From Aquanectria penicillioides (taxonomy: Eukaryota > Ascomycota > Sordariomycetes > Hypocreales > Nectriaceae), in the NCBI GenBank assembly GCA_003415625.1, contig PYIU01000007.1, forward strand, positions 2,790,001-2,854,000: a DNA stretch of 64,000 nt, written 5' to 3'. Position numbers and translations under genes: made by a program. Shown in pieces: positions 11,300 through 21,573 of the stretch (position 1 is its first letter; every line of letters begins with the position of its first letter). The notes beneath the pieces are model-generated. The model did no database searches, had not been told where the DNA came from, and saw nothing but the letters and a program-made list of their open reading frames with translations.

Positions 11300-12341
11300 A
11301 TGCCGACCTTACTAGGAAAAACCATTACCCAGAATGGCTTGGGAGTCGAGCGTAAGAATGCAAGCCCAAAAGTCGAGAAATAGACTCACCGATACCGCAG
11401 GCATGACAAGACACACCGACCCCCTACCCGACGAACAATCCTTGGAGATCCTTAAAGCTGCTGTTGCCGCTGGAGTCAACATCTGGGTCGGTGCTGATTT
11501 CTATGGCACACCAGAAAACAACTCTCTACATCTTTTCAACCGCTACTTCACAAAATATCCCGAAGATGCGGACAGGGTTGTGATCTGCATAAAGAGTGGT
11601 CTTGTCAGTATGAAGACCTTCACCATGGATTGCTCTCCTGAAGCAATGCGGAAGTGCGTGGAGAATGCAAACCGTATCCTTGATGGAAAGAAGAAGCTAG
11701 ATATCTTTGGGCCAGCAAGAGTAGACCCCAATGTCCCCATTGAAGAGACTGTCCGGGGCCTTGCGAAGTTGGTCGCTGAAGGCAAGATTGGAGGCATTCA
11801 GTTGAGTGAGGTTTCGGCTCCAATCATCAGGCGGGCTGCAAAAGTTGCAAAGATTGAGATGACAGAAAGCGAAGTGAGCTTATGTTCGACCGATGTCTTT
11901 CAAAATGGCACGGCAGAGGCATGTGCAGCACTTGGCATACATGTGGTTGCTCACTCACCCCTGAGCGGCGGAATGTTATCTGGTCGCCTCAAGAGCTTGG
12001 ATGATCTGCCTGAAAATGACCATCATCGCTTTTTCCCGCGATTCCAGCCTGAAAACTTCCAAAAGAACCTCAAACTAGTCGAGGCTCTAAACAATTTTGC
12101 CTTAGCCAAGGGCTGTACGACACCTCAGCTCGCGTTATCCTGGACCAAGGCCCACAGCAAGATGGCTGGCATGCCTTTAATAATCCCTGCTCCTGGTGCA
12201 AGCTCTGAAGAAAGACTGCTCCAGAACTGCAAGGACGTGGACTTGACAGTGGAGGATCTTGTAAAGATCAAAGAGATTCTGGAAATGTTCCCAGTTTTCG
12301 GAGGCAGGTACCCACCTATGGGCATGAAACTCGTTCAGTAG
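11300..12341 (+). CDS. Aldo-keto reductase (pyridoxal reductase-like)
   Basis: A predicted NADPH-dependent oxidoreductase of 330 residues with a TIM-barrel fold. Exons 11300-11351 and 11401-12341 are joined by a 49-nt intron and total 993 nt. The ATG opens MPTLLGKTITQNGLG, the usual start of the fungal pyridoxal reductase-like AKR group. Further motifs are GADFYGTPENN with the likely catalytic Tyr, VICIKSG with the likely Lys, DIFGPARVDPNVPIEETV, GKIGGIQLSEV, VVAHSPLSGGML, RFQPENFQKNL and IIPAPGASSEERL of the cofactor region. Family knowledge supports reduction of an aldehyde or ketone. The substrate is not evident. It lies 1 kb from the broken adenylation gene on the same strand, so the two may once have shared a pathway. 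Confidence 0.85.
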
Positions 12342-12920
12342 AATAGAAACTCTTCATCCGTCAAGAAGCAATAATGATCCATTCAGAAGACTATGGCCGG
12401 GTTGGGTGTTCATCCCTTTCAGCCACTTATAACAGCGCCACAGAAAGCGTCAGCAACTGTCTCAGGCCGAGTTCGCCACAGACGATGCACTTATGCGTGA
12501 TTGGTTGGTTGCCTTGAAACCAGACACGAAACACCGCAGAACAATTAGCGAGACTTGGCAGAAAATTCGCCAAATTTCTACGTTTGCGTGGCTTCAATTC
12601 TTGACATCGAACAAGCGGCTGATATTCTCGTCGAAAATTCACATTTCGTTTGAATCATACCAGGGATATGAACCCAATTCAGAAAAGCCCGCATGAGTTT
12701 GTCGCGTCGCCACCCCTTTTGACCGCTCTTAGGCTGGCTGCCCGATAAAGCCACAATGGAGAGTGCTTATGCATGATTGGCCATTTCCTCTGCGTCGGCC
12801 ATGGCCGCGAACTAGGCGACAAGGCATAAAAGCCTCCTGAAAATACCAACTCCTTGGGTTTCGTCATCATTTGTTATTGTGTCTCTTCACATCTCATGCT
12901 CTTCTCCAAAACTGGGTTCG
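12342..12920. other. Intergenic region
   Basis: Roughly 580 bp between two plus-strand genes. Only small frames are present and no motif was recognised. Confidence 0.5.
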
Positions 12921-15234
12921 ATGGAATCAGTCACTATGAACCCCCTGGATCACCCAATATCCAAATCTTCTGGCCCCAAGGACCTGGATAGACGTCGCGA
13001 TGTCATTTCATCACTCTACTGGGACGAGGATCGCGACCTTTCTGACGTGATGAGTATTATGGAATCGCAATATCATTTCAAAGCAAGGTATGCGAACTGT
13101 CCATGCTTGCCAACATCTTGACTTACAACAGGGTAGTGAACGACAGTATAAAACAGCTTTCAAGAGATGGGGTCTCCAGAAAAATGCGTCTGGCATAGAT
13201 ATGCGACACATGGTCCGAATCAGAAAGAGACGGCGTGAAGAGGATGAGAAGGAAACCGCCTTTTGTCTTCACAAGCGTCCTGTCCCCGACGAGAAGATTG
13301 ATCGATGGATCCAACGGACTGGCTTCGAGCATCGTGTATCAACATCTGTGATTGATTTAACTGCCGAAACTCCTCCAAATATCGAATATAATACGCCGTT
13401 AGATTTCAACAGCGTGCCGGGGACGCCTGAAGAACAATCAACACCGAAGCTGACAAATTTACATCACCAAGACATTGCCAACGAGTTGGAGGAAATGGCC
13501 ACGCTTACATTGGAGGGTTTTCAAAACGAGACGATAGTGACGGATTTCACTCACAGCTCACTCTTAAACCATGAAGGAAAACCTCAGCACGGGCAATCTC
13601 AGGGCGAGAAAGATTTGATACAATCGACTCAACCCTTTCAGCCACCGAACGACGACATGAGAATAGCTTCTCAGATGCCGAGTACAAATTGGGCCATCGT
13701 CCATGAACATAGCGTTCATTCTTCTGTGACTCCACTAAACAATGGCGAGGAGGTAATAATAATTAAGTCCACAAAGCCATACTCGAATTCATCATTCATT
13801 AACGCCAATCGGGAACGTTCGGATCACAACATGACGATGGCTTCCAACGACAATCTACCTACAGAAACTGGGGTCCAGCGCCCATCATCCTCTATCACGA
13901 CACCCGATAAGGACAATGTTGAGGAAATCGGCCTTACAAATGATTCGTTGTGCTCAGACAACCATGATGATTCATTTCATTTGATCGATAAAGCGGATTT
14001 CGAACGTGATACTCGGGCTTCGATTTTGCAGCAACAGTTCACAGAATGCGACACCAAGGTGCTAGGGCGATCCTTGAGGGCGGCGGCCAGCAGAGGGGAT
14101 CGCTCAGTCATCCAGAAGATATTAGAAACACAGCGAGTGGATGTGAATTCTCTTTCACCAGCAGGCCGCACCGCACTTCACAACGCAGCCTTTGCAGCGC
14201 ACCTGGGGATAATCCAAGACCTGTTGACTGCCGGCGCAGATCCAACTCTATCTCAACCAGAGGAGCCAGATGACGACGATTCAGCCCTCCCATCTGCATC
14301 AGTCTACAACATTGGAGACTTTAAATCAACGGCATTGGGAGTGGCCATCGATGCAAACAAAGTCACCTCTTTGGACGTTATCTTATGCTTTTTCAGGAAC
14401 CAATTTGACAAGATGATACCAGACAACTGGCGAGAAAACATATCCCACGCATTAATATATGCCATGAAGCGCGAGCGGCTAGAGTGTTTGGAGATGATTG
14501 TGCGAGTTTTCTGTCGGCAAAAAGATTTTGACTGGGTAAAGTCTATTCATTTCGCCGTTGAGGCCGGCCATTTTGAGGCGCTTCAGATCATTCTCGAATA
14601 TGGCGTGGATATTGATCTGCCTTCCCATGGAGACTACCCCTTGCATACGGCCATCTGGGCATATTCGCAGCAATCTTCGCTCGCATTCGACATGATCAAA
14701 TTCCTAATCCACCGGATTTCACGTCACCACCAGGACAAGGAAGGACGGGCACCTATTCATTTAGCAGCCTATCTTGGCTATGGGGACATTATTGGCCTCT
14801 TTTTGGAATATAACGAAGATCCCAACACCCCGGCGGCTAATGGCGATACAATACTATCCTTTATTGACAGAATATCTACACTGGGCCCCTTTTACATATC
14901 ATCTTTAATCAAGGCCGGCGCAGACCCAAATGCCAGAAATCGACAAGGACAGACTGCTCTCTTCAAAGCTGTTGAGAATAACGATGCCGATGCTACGCGG
15001 TCCTTGCTTGATGGCGCGGCAGACCCAAATATCCAAGACCTCAAAGGCCAGACACCTCTGTTCCTTGCGGTTGAACATCGGTACCCGGAAATCACGCAGA
15101 TGCTCCTCGATGGCGGAGCCAACCCGCGCATTCAGGATGAGACCGGGGAGACGCCCCTTTTGAGAGCTACGAAGTTTTATCATCATGAGGTAGCCAAGAT
15201 TCTAACAGGTGGCGTTGCCAGCTCGAAACTTTGA
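12921..15234 (+). CDS. Clr5-domain protein with C-terminal ankyrin repeats
   Basis: A 754-residue protein from exons 12921-13087 and 13137-15234 (2265 nt). The intron falls inside the Clr5 domain. Spliced, this reads ISSLYWDEDRDLSDVM, then MESQYHFKASERQYK and FKRWGLQKN, the fungal Clr5 consensus of an N-terminal helical, probably DNA-binding domain. A long polar linker (about residues 100-330) follows, rich in Ser, Thr, Asp and Asn. The C-terminal half has ankyrin-type units such as GRTALHNAAFAAHLGIIQDL, GRAPIHLAAYLGYGDIIGLF, GQTALFKAVENND and GQTPLFLAVEHRYPEI. Family members are nuclear or of unknown function. In-frame GTG precedes the first ATG, and I take the ATG at 12921. The acceptor at 13136 was chosen because it restores the domain. 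Confidence 0.85.
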
Positions 15235-15508
15235 CAGTGTATTCATACGACTTGTATTCGAGGACAGTCGGAATTAACTTCGATGCCCCTTAGACCTTGA
15301 TCTGGCGGCGAATTAACCCAAACATATCAAACACCACTTTCCGCAACGAAGAGGCGGATATAGGTGTTTCTTTTTTGGTTATACTCGGTTGTCCGATTTT
15401 ATATTCTCCTGTACCTTATTAGAGCTAGAGAAATAGTAATGAAACAGTTTCGTATCGAGAGTTGGAATATCAGTCCCATTGATTCTAACCCCACAACCAA
15501 CTGGTAAG

Positions 15509-16444
15509 CTACCGCAAAACTAAATCCAACCGCCAATTAGCCTCATAATGACCACCAAGGTCATGAAGCTTCCAGCTGGCGTCTCTACCATTCATCAAAC
15601 CTGGGTTGCTTTCCAAGGCTAGTACATATAGTCGCGTGCCATCAGTTTTGGCATCTGGATAGCTGGTTCTACCATCTGTCTCAACTCTCCTTGTGGTCCG
15701 GTATATCAGAATGAGTTGTGGCATCGGAATGCTGATTTCGAATTTGATCTTGGGGATGTGTCTCAAAACGTCAACATGGTTTCCAATGAATTCTGCCCAC
15801 TCTTCTGCAGATGCATCCATCGTTATCTTGAGATATTTGAGTTTTACAAACATAGAAGCCAGACCTGTCTGGTCATGGCTTACAATCACACTTGGGCTCG
15901 TTTTCAGTCTCGAAATGTGCTCAAAGTTATGGTCCGTCATGGGCCATGAATGCAAGCAGGACCAGTAGCCGAGGGCTGTTTGAGGAGAACACCACATGTG
16001 GAATTTGTTTTCTCCATAGAGAATTGGTGCCCCTTCATTGTTTATGGTTTTGCAGCACTCCAGGATTGCAGGGAATATTCCGTGTCTTTCCCATGGATAG
16101 TGCGAGTTGATGTACCCGCGACGCAGAAGGAGCAGTCTCTTAGTTGAATGACAGATGGGGTACTCGATCCAATCCTGCGATACCAACAAGAGCGCGTAAA
16201 TCTTGATTCGAATCTCTGGGGGTAGCCGAAGAAATGAGGTAGAGAAGGGGTCATTGGTTGCAAAGACGGGCTCGTTTGAGATGCGCTTCACCGCATTTGG
16301 AGCGGCTGTACGTGGGTGCGGGCGGGGAGGAGGGGCCCGATAGGTGAGTGTGCCAGCCTCCCACACAAGTTTTGCTTGAATGAAGCCGCGCTTAAATACT
16401 TTGGTGCATCGTTGAAGGTGGTTGGGTTCACGTTCATCTGCCAT
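15509..16444 (-). CDS. 2EXR/F-box-like fungal protein
   Basis: A single-exon frame of 311 residues. After a basic N-terminus, residues about 50-100 read FLRLPPEIRIKIYALLLVSQ followed by an ILECCKTINNEGAPILYGEN stretch. This pairing of a Leu-Pro-Pro-Glu-Ile-Arg helix with a cysteine-centred CK..N.E....LY.EN block is typical of the 2EXR (F-box-like) proteins that are abundant in Pezizomycotina. The rest has no motif I know. These proteins are thought to be adaptors, but function is not demonstrated. The upstream in-frame codon is TTG, so the ATG at 16444 is chosen. It converges with the Clr5-ankyrin gene. Confidence 0.75.
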   Translation of the reverse strand: MADEREPNHLQRCTKVFKRGFIQAKLVWEAGTLTYRAPPPRPHPRTAAPNAVKRISNEPVFATNDPFSTSFLRLPPEIRIKIYALLLVSQDWIEYPICHSTKRLLLLRRGYINSHYPWERHGIFPAILECCKTINNEGAPILYGENKFHMWCSPQTALGYWSCLHSWPMTDHNFEHISRLKTSPSVIVSHDQTGLASMFVKLKYLKITMDASAEEWAEFIGNHVDVLRHIPKIKFEISIPMPQLILIYRTTRRVETDGRTSYPDAKTDGTRLYVLALESNPGLMNGRDASWKLHDLGGHYEANWRLDLVLR

Positions 16445-17226
16445 GGCTTCGACTTCGCCTAGAAAACGGTGCAAGCTCCGTCAGCTGATGGAATGACGGT
16501 GACTGAGATTGATCCAGATCTGCTTACGCGCCGCCATTTAACCGGTCTCATGTGCAGTGTTCACACATTTGACTGCTTTGCCCCGCCTTTTCCTCACCAT
16601 CCGGTAACATATCTGCCAAGTTGGTTGTTTATCATTTATCATCATGCCTCTCGATGGATTCGGATGCATTTATGAGAGTCGTCAAGTGGAGATTCGCCGA
16701 CGCACTATTCAGTCCCTTGATCCCAGGCCATGAGCACTTTATTATTTTTGAACCCCAATGCTTCAATGTTTGTAATCCGCCAGTCCGCATTCCGCCGTCT
16801 GAACCTCGCTTATTACCTATCGTTTCGCCAGATTACCTGGTAGACATAGCGTCATGATGAGTTAGAAAGATCCAGATACTATTCACCTTTGATTACGTAG
16901 CAGCTTCAACCCTGTTGGCTCGATTCAGATAGCTTCGTAAGTGCTGCCAACGTCACCTGATCAATGCCGCGTGACCAGAAGACATCACGGGTGGTCGAAG
17001 CGCCACCTTGTCATGAACACAATCATAACATACGACTTCGTCCTGCGGAACTGGAGATCCGAGCAGAAGCTCCAAGTCCTGAATAACTATTCATAGGTCA
17101 TATGACGGCCTCGGCAAAATGCTGTCATTGTGATAAAGAGGCCCTGCCTCATGCTCCGTCATCCCATGTAACCCAGGCAAACCTCAATGCAAAAAATCAT
17201 TCAACTGATACAAACAAACCTTCAAC
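16445..17226. other. Divergent intergenic region
   Basis: About 780 bp between a minus-strand and a plus-strand gene. It must serve both promoters. No distinct motif stood out. Confidence 0.45.
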
Positions 17227-17892
17227 ATGACGTACACTCCAGAACTTCTTCACCACACCACCTTGACTGTCATCGACTATCGCGAGGACCCTTCTGGAGC
17301 TAAACACTCCGCCTACGTCCTCGGCACACACGCTACTGTCGAGGCTGCCAAAGCTTTTGTTTCCAAAGCTCTGACCGAATTGAAGTATGCTCCAGAAGAT
17401 TTTGAAGAATACGTCACACGTTCGAGCTCAGAGGAATGGAGACATGGTGATGGTGTCCTTGTCTATGCCAGAGCGCCAGCTGGTCAGGTCTTCCTGATTG
17501 GGGTAGACACGACACCTAACGACGAGTCTCTGTTGGCGAACCCTGACGGCTCCGTAGTTATTCCCACGGGAGCTGAATCGCTTCATTACGTTGTACAAAC
17601 GGTGACAGACTACAATAAGGACCGAACGGGCTGCATATATGAGACTGAGATCCAAGGCTCATTTATCCTTCGCGAAGCTGCTTTCACCGCAGCTAGGGAT
17701 TGCCTTGACCCTACCAACTTTGTGGAGTATAATACTAATCAGGGCATGGCGGGAGAGTGGCCTTTTGGTGAAGATGTTGTTGTTCATGCGGTTGCAGAAA
17801 CGGGCCAAAACACAATTGTAGCAGTGACGACGGTACCAGGAGCCCATGAGAAGCATCGCAGACAGAGCATTGATATGAAAGGAAGAAAATAA
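17227..17892 (+). CDS. Uncharacterised protein made of two tandem related domains
   Basis: An uninterrupted 221-residue frame from ATG, with CAACATG before it. I do not recognise the family. The protein contains two similar halves of about 95 residues. The first starts LHHTTLTVIDYREDPSGAKH and the second LHYVVQTVTDYNKDRTGCIY. Each is followed by an alanine-rich helix (VEAAKAFVSKAL, REAAFTAARDCL) and by an EW-x-x-GxDVxVxA strand (EEWRHGDGVLVYA, GEWPFGEDVVVHA). This implies an internal duplication of one alpha/beta unit. There is no signal peptide or membrane segment, so it is probably cytosolic. Confidence 0.7.
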   Translation: MTYTPELLHHTTLTVIDYREDPSGAKHSAYVLGTHATVEAAKAFVSKALTELKYAPEDFEEYVTRSSSEEWRHGDGVLVYARAPAGQVFLIGVDTTPNDESLLANPDGSVVIPTGAESLHYVVQTVTDYNKDRTGCIYETEIQGSFILREAAFTAARDCLDPTNFVEYNTNQGMAGEWPFGEDVVVHAVAETGQNTIVAVTTVPGAHEKHRRQSIDMKGRK

Positions 17893-20337
17893 CCGAGGGG
17901 GGGGTGTTGGTCTCCTGAGAGATGAGAAAAGAATGGAACATCTAGAGTCTTTTGTTGTTGCATTTGTTCAAATAGGTTGAGAGCATATCTACAGTATTTA
18001 GCTAATAATAGTCATCTGATGGACATGGGGATTTGGCTTAGCTCTTTCCTTTCGTAAGACAATCTCATAGTTGGAGTAAAAGGGAAATTGAGTAGCAATT
18101 GAGGATAAGATATTGATATATCAGGGCGCTTGCGGCCAACTCATGAGAAATGACAAGAGCTTCAATTTCCCATTGTCAAGATGATCGAGGAGATCAAGAG
18201 CTTGCGGCATGTGCCGTGAATGCGGGGTCGTCATCACATTTGGGCCACTACCGAATCATGTGTTGATGCCAAAGGAGCCGGTAATGGTGGAATGATATGA
18301 TTTTCAAGAAGTGTCAGGTGGCCTGATAGGCTTTTACATGGCGTCGGAAGATACCTACGTCAAGCGGAGTAGCCGGCGCATCCGCTCGCCCTCCAAGTGG
18401 CAAATACTTGTGAACGTCAAGCTAGCCATTCAAGCAACCAGAACTAATGGCCTCCGTCATGGTCTTCCAAACAAAAGAAATTGTCCTGGGGACTTTTGAG
18501 TATTTCAACTTCCTCCGGCTTGTGTTTGGTAAGACCCAAAGGCATTGATGCCGTGTTGGATTCAATAACAGCAGTCAAGCAATGGCAATTGACCGATTCT
18601 ATGAGAACTTTGGTTCGGTCACCGTATCTTCGAGTTCATTTGATCTTCCTCTGGCTTTTCAGTGCACAATTACCCTCTCGCTTGGTAGGGCTGTGGGCTG
18701 CCTTCCCGAAGATGAAAAATGAAATTTTCAAAATGCAAGAAGTCACATATAGATTCATCTAATGAGCTCAACCGGTATTGTATGTCCACCTAAATTTGTC
18801 TCAATTCATATGGGCGCCTGCTACCAATCCAATGGAATCTACGGGAAATAAAAGAGGGCTCGAGCCAGCGCTTCTACATTGACAGCCTCGTCCTTGATTC
18901 CCGTTACCTATATCCTCTTTTGGGCCTGCTTTGAAATGAGTAATAAGTGGGAATATTCGTCGGCATGATTGACATTATTCAATTCTACCGCGATCAAAAT
19001 CATTGGCATCGATTTACACTCAAATGCATTGATAGTCTGTTGTAGTAGTAGGTTCCGCGGCTGTGATGGTTTCAGTGAATGAAACATGTTGCTAATTCAC
19101 TGCAGTCCTCACGTCCAGCATATTAGTTTTTGGGTGGTTCTTTCGTAAATGTGTTTCGAGGATCCGGGCTTGATACCTGAACAAACCAACTTGGTGTGCT
19201 ACGATGATGAAGGACAATGGTTGGCGAACCGCAGAGCGAATATGATGAATGCTCCTAGCAATGAAGTGCTCACTTCAGGAAATTTGATAATAGGCTAAAT
19301 TTCCAAGCGGTCTGGGAAGTTGGCGGCAGTCCCGGGTGTTTAATACCAGTCGGGTGGTATGATATGAATGATGTAGGCCGTTTTTGCCGTTTCATCTTGT
19401 GTGCTTTCCGCCGGCTTGCATGCAGACAATAAAAGCTCAAAGTTCAAATACGTGTTCCTCCGCATTGGGCGATATCCTCTTGCAAACAGCTAAACGATAG
19501 GGACGCATTTATTCAATACTCTGTTCCTAATTTTGACAAAATGTACTAAATGCCTAAATCAATAACTCTGTCTAGTGCGTTGTCTGGTGAAGCATGATTC
19601 TAGGCACATACCATGTTCATTTTCCTTGCTAGAAGCTCTTTTCAATTGTATTTTGCCACAAGCAATTCAAAGTGTTGACGTGTTGTTTGGTATTCAACCA
19701 GAATGAAATTCTATTTTAGCGCATAATTGGCGACACCTCGGTCTTCGAAATTTACAAGTACGAACTTGGTCTCGTGGATTCCAAGGTCTAATCGACCTGT
19801 TGGTGTTCGGTTAGCTCTGCGATCGTGCGTTCCAGTGTCATGTTAAGGACTCAAACGTCTATTTATGGGACAATATCTCCAGCCAGTATCAGCGACACAA
19901 TCATTATAACAGCTTTCAAAATACTTCATACATAGCTAAGCATAGTGCACTTGATATTTGAAAATCAAGCAACTATCCACAGAGACAAAAGCCTACAAGC
20001 GGCCCTATTTTTTAGCCCAAGAACTTTGGATATGTGTTTGCACTCCCTCATGACCCTGCTAGCACATCCAACAGCTAACCCAGCAACGATGGTAATCTCA
20101 GACACAACACCAAAACTAGGAAGACAAGTCCCTCATCCTATCAAACGCCCCAGTCGTTACAGAATAATGTGCAATTTGATTGCGAACTAGTCCCAAAACA
20201 TAGTATCGACATCGGAGAGGGGGTATTACACTTCAAACATGACTTGACTCATCAAGCACAACTCGATGCTCCATCTTGATCCTATTCTGCCACCACGGCT
20301 AAAAGTGCGCGCCTTTTCCTGGCCGTAACATTGCTTG
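17893..20337. other. Intergenic region without convincing genes
   Basis: 2.4 kb of moderately AT-rich DNA. Frames are all short and unlike any family I know. No tandem repeat, TIR pair or RNA gene was recognised. Confidence 0.5.
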
Positions 20338-21573
20338 CTAGTCATCTTGTCCCTCGATATGTAATACATTCATTCTAGTCTCATCACTCCCATCACTCGA
20401 GATTGACCGGTGTTCTGGTTTACCGCCCGACGTGCGGCGCAAGCCATCCGGATACATTTCCTCTAAGATTTGCCAGATTCGGCGCCGGTTGTTCAGTGCG
20501 CGAGGAACGTCTAGCCCCGTGCCACTGTAGTCCCAGTGTGTAGAAGTTCTTTCTTTTTCATTGCGGATTGCAGGTGTCGGTTGAGTCATAATCTGCCGAG
20601 TGATCTTTTCCCAATTCCACCCCTTCCATTCTAGGCCGGCTGAGCTCAGTTTCTTGTACACGAGCTCTTTTTCGAGATCCCAGAGGAATGGAATACGGAG
20701 GAACGTTTGCATCCAATAGAGCTGAGGTATTGAATAAGTACAATCAAGTTCAAGACGCTCACAAAGAACAAATGACATTATGTGATCCTTGAGCTCTTGT
20801 GGCAAGCTTATGAAATGGGCCCTAAGCCGATGAGAGTTCGTGCTAACATCTTTGGCTTTTTCAAGGTTGAATAAGAGGCGAGCGGTCAAGTCTGGAATAT
20901 GTAATGGGTCATCTTCCCACTGCCCTCGCTAAGTTAGTATATAAGAAGTCAGCAACAGAAACAAACGTACCCAGCCATCCCATTCAGTACCCCGTCGCCC
21001 AATACATTCCCTTGGGATGTAATAGCGGCCAAGCCCCAGTGTGGATCGCTCCCCAGTGGTATTGTCTGGTATCTTTGGGAGAAAGTTCGGGCTGCCACAA
21101 GAGCGTCTCGCCTCGGTGCATCGTCGATCTAAAGCTGCCCAAAGCTCGCCAATAGACTGGACCTGAGCATTCCAAGACCTCTGCATGACCCGATGGGCAA
21201 TCTCCTCGCAGGCTGCATGGATCCCAAGGTACCAGTAGCCAGCATTGGCAGGAGGTCCATAGTTTCCGCTCTCGTCAGGGAAACCCGCATCCTGAGTGCA
21301 GACAACCTTGCCATTGGGTATAATCTGCATCCGAGGAGGATACCAGCTTGCAGCAGCAGTATGCCGAATGACTGTCTCGTCTAAAGCTTGCCTAGGTTCA
21401 GAAGCTAAACCACGATCCGGCCGGTAATGGCCTGAGAGTAGGATGGCATTTCCCTGCCACAGGTCGGGATACCATGGGGAAGGGCGTTTTCCATTGAACC
21501 GATCGCCATGGGCTGGTGCGCTTAGCTTCATCCCGCATATCGTGCACATGGGGAACTCGTTTGATTCCGCCAT
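20338..21573 (-). CDS. F-box-like protein with N-terminal Cys pair
   Basis: Two exons, 20971-21573 and 20338-20928, give a 397-residue protein (1194 nt). The 42-nt intron has GTACGT and CTAAC...TTAG signals. The N-terminus holds CTICGMKL, a possible half of a metal site. The middle contains GNYGPPANAGYWYLGIHAAC followed by a HRVMQ helix. After the intron comes FISLPQELKDHIMSFVL, an F-box-like helix, in the reverse order to most F-box proteins. Related fungal proteins are of unknown function. ATG 21573 is the first Met. The gene is isolated, with long empty flanks. Confidence 0.75.
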
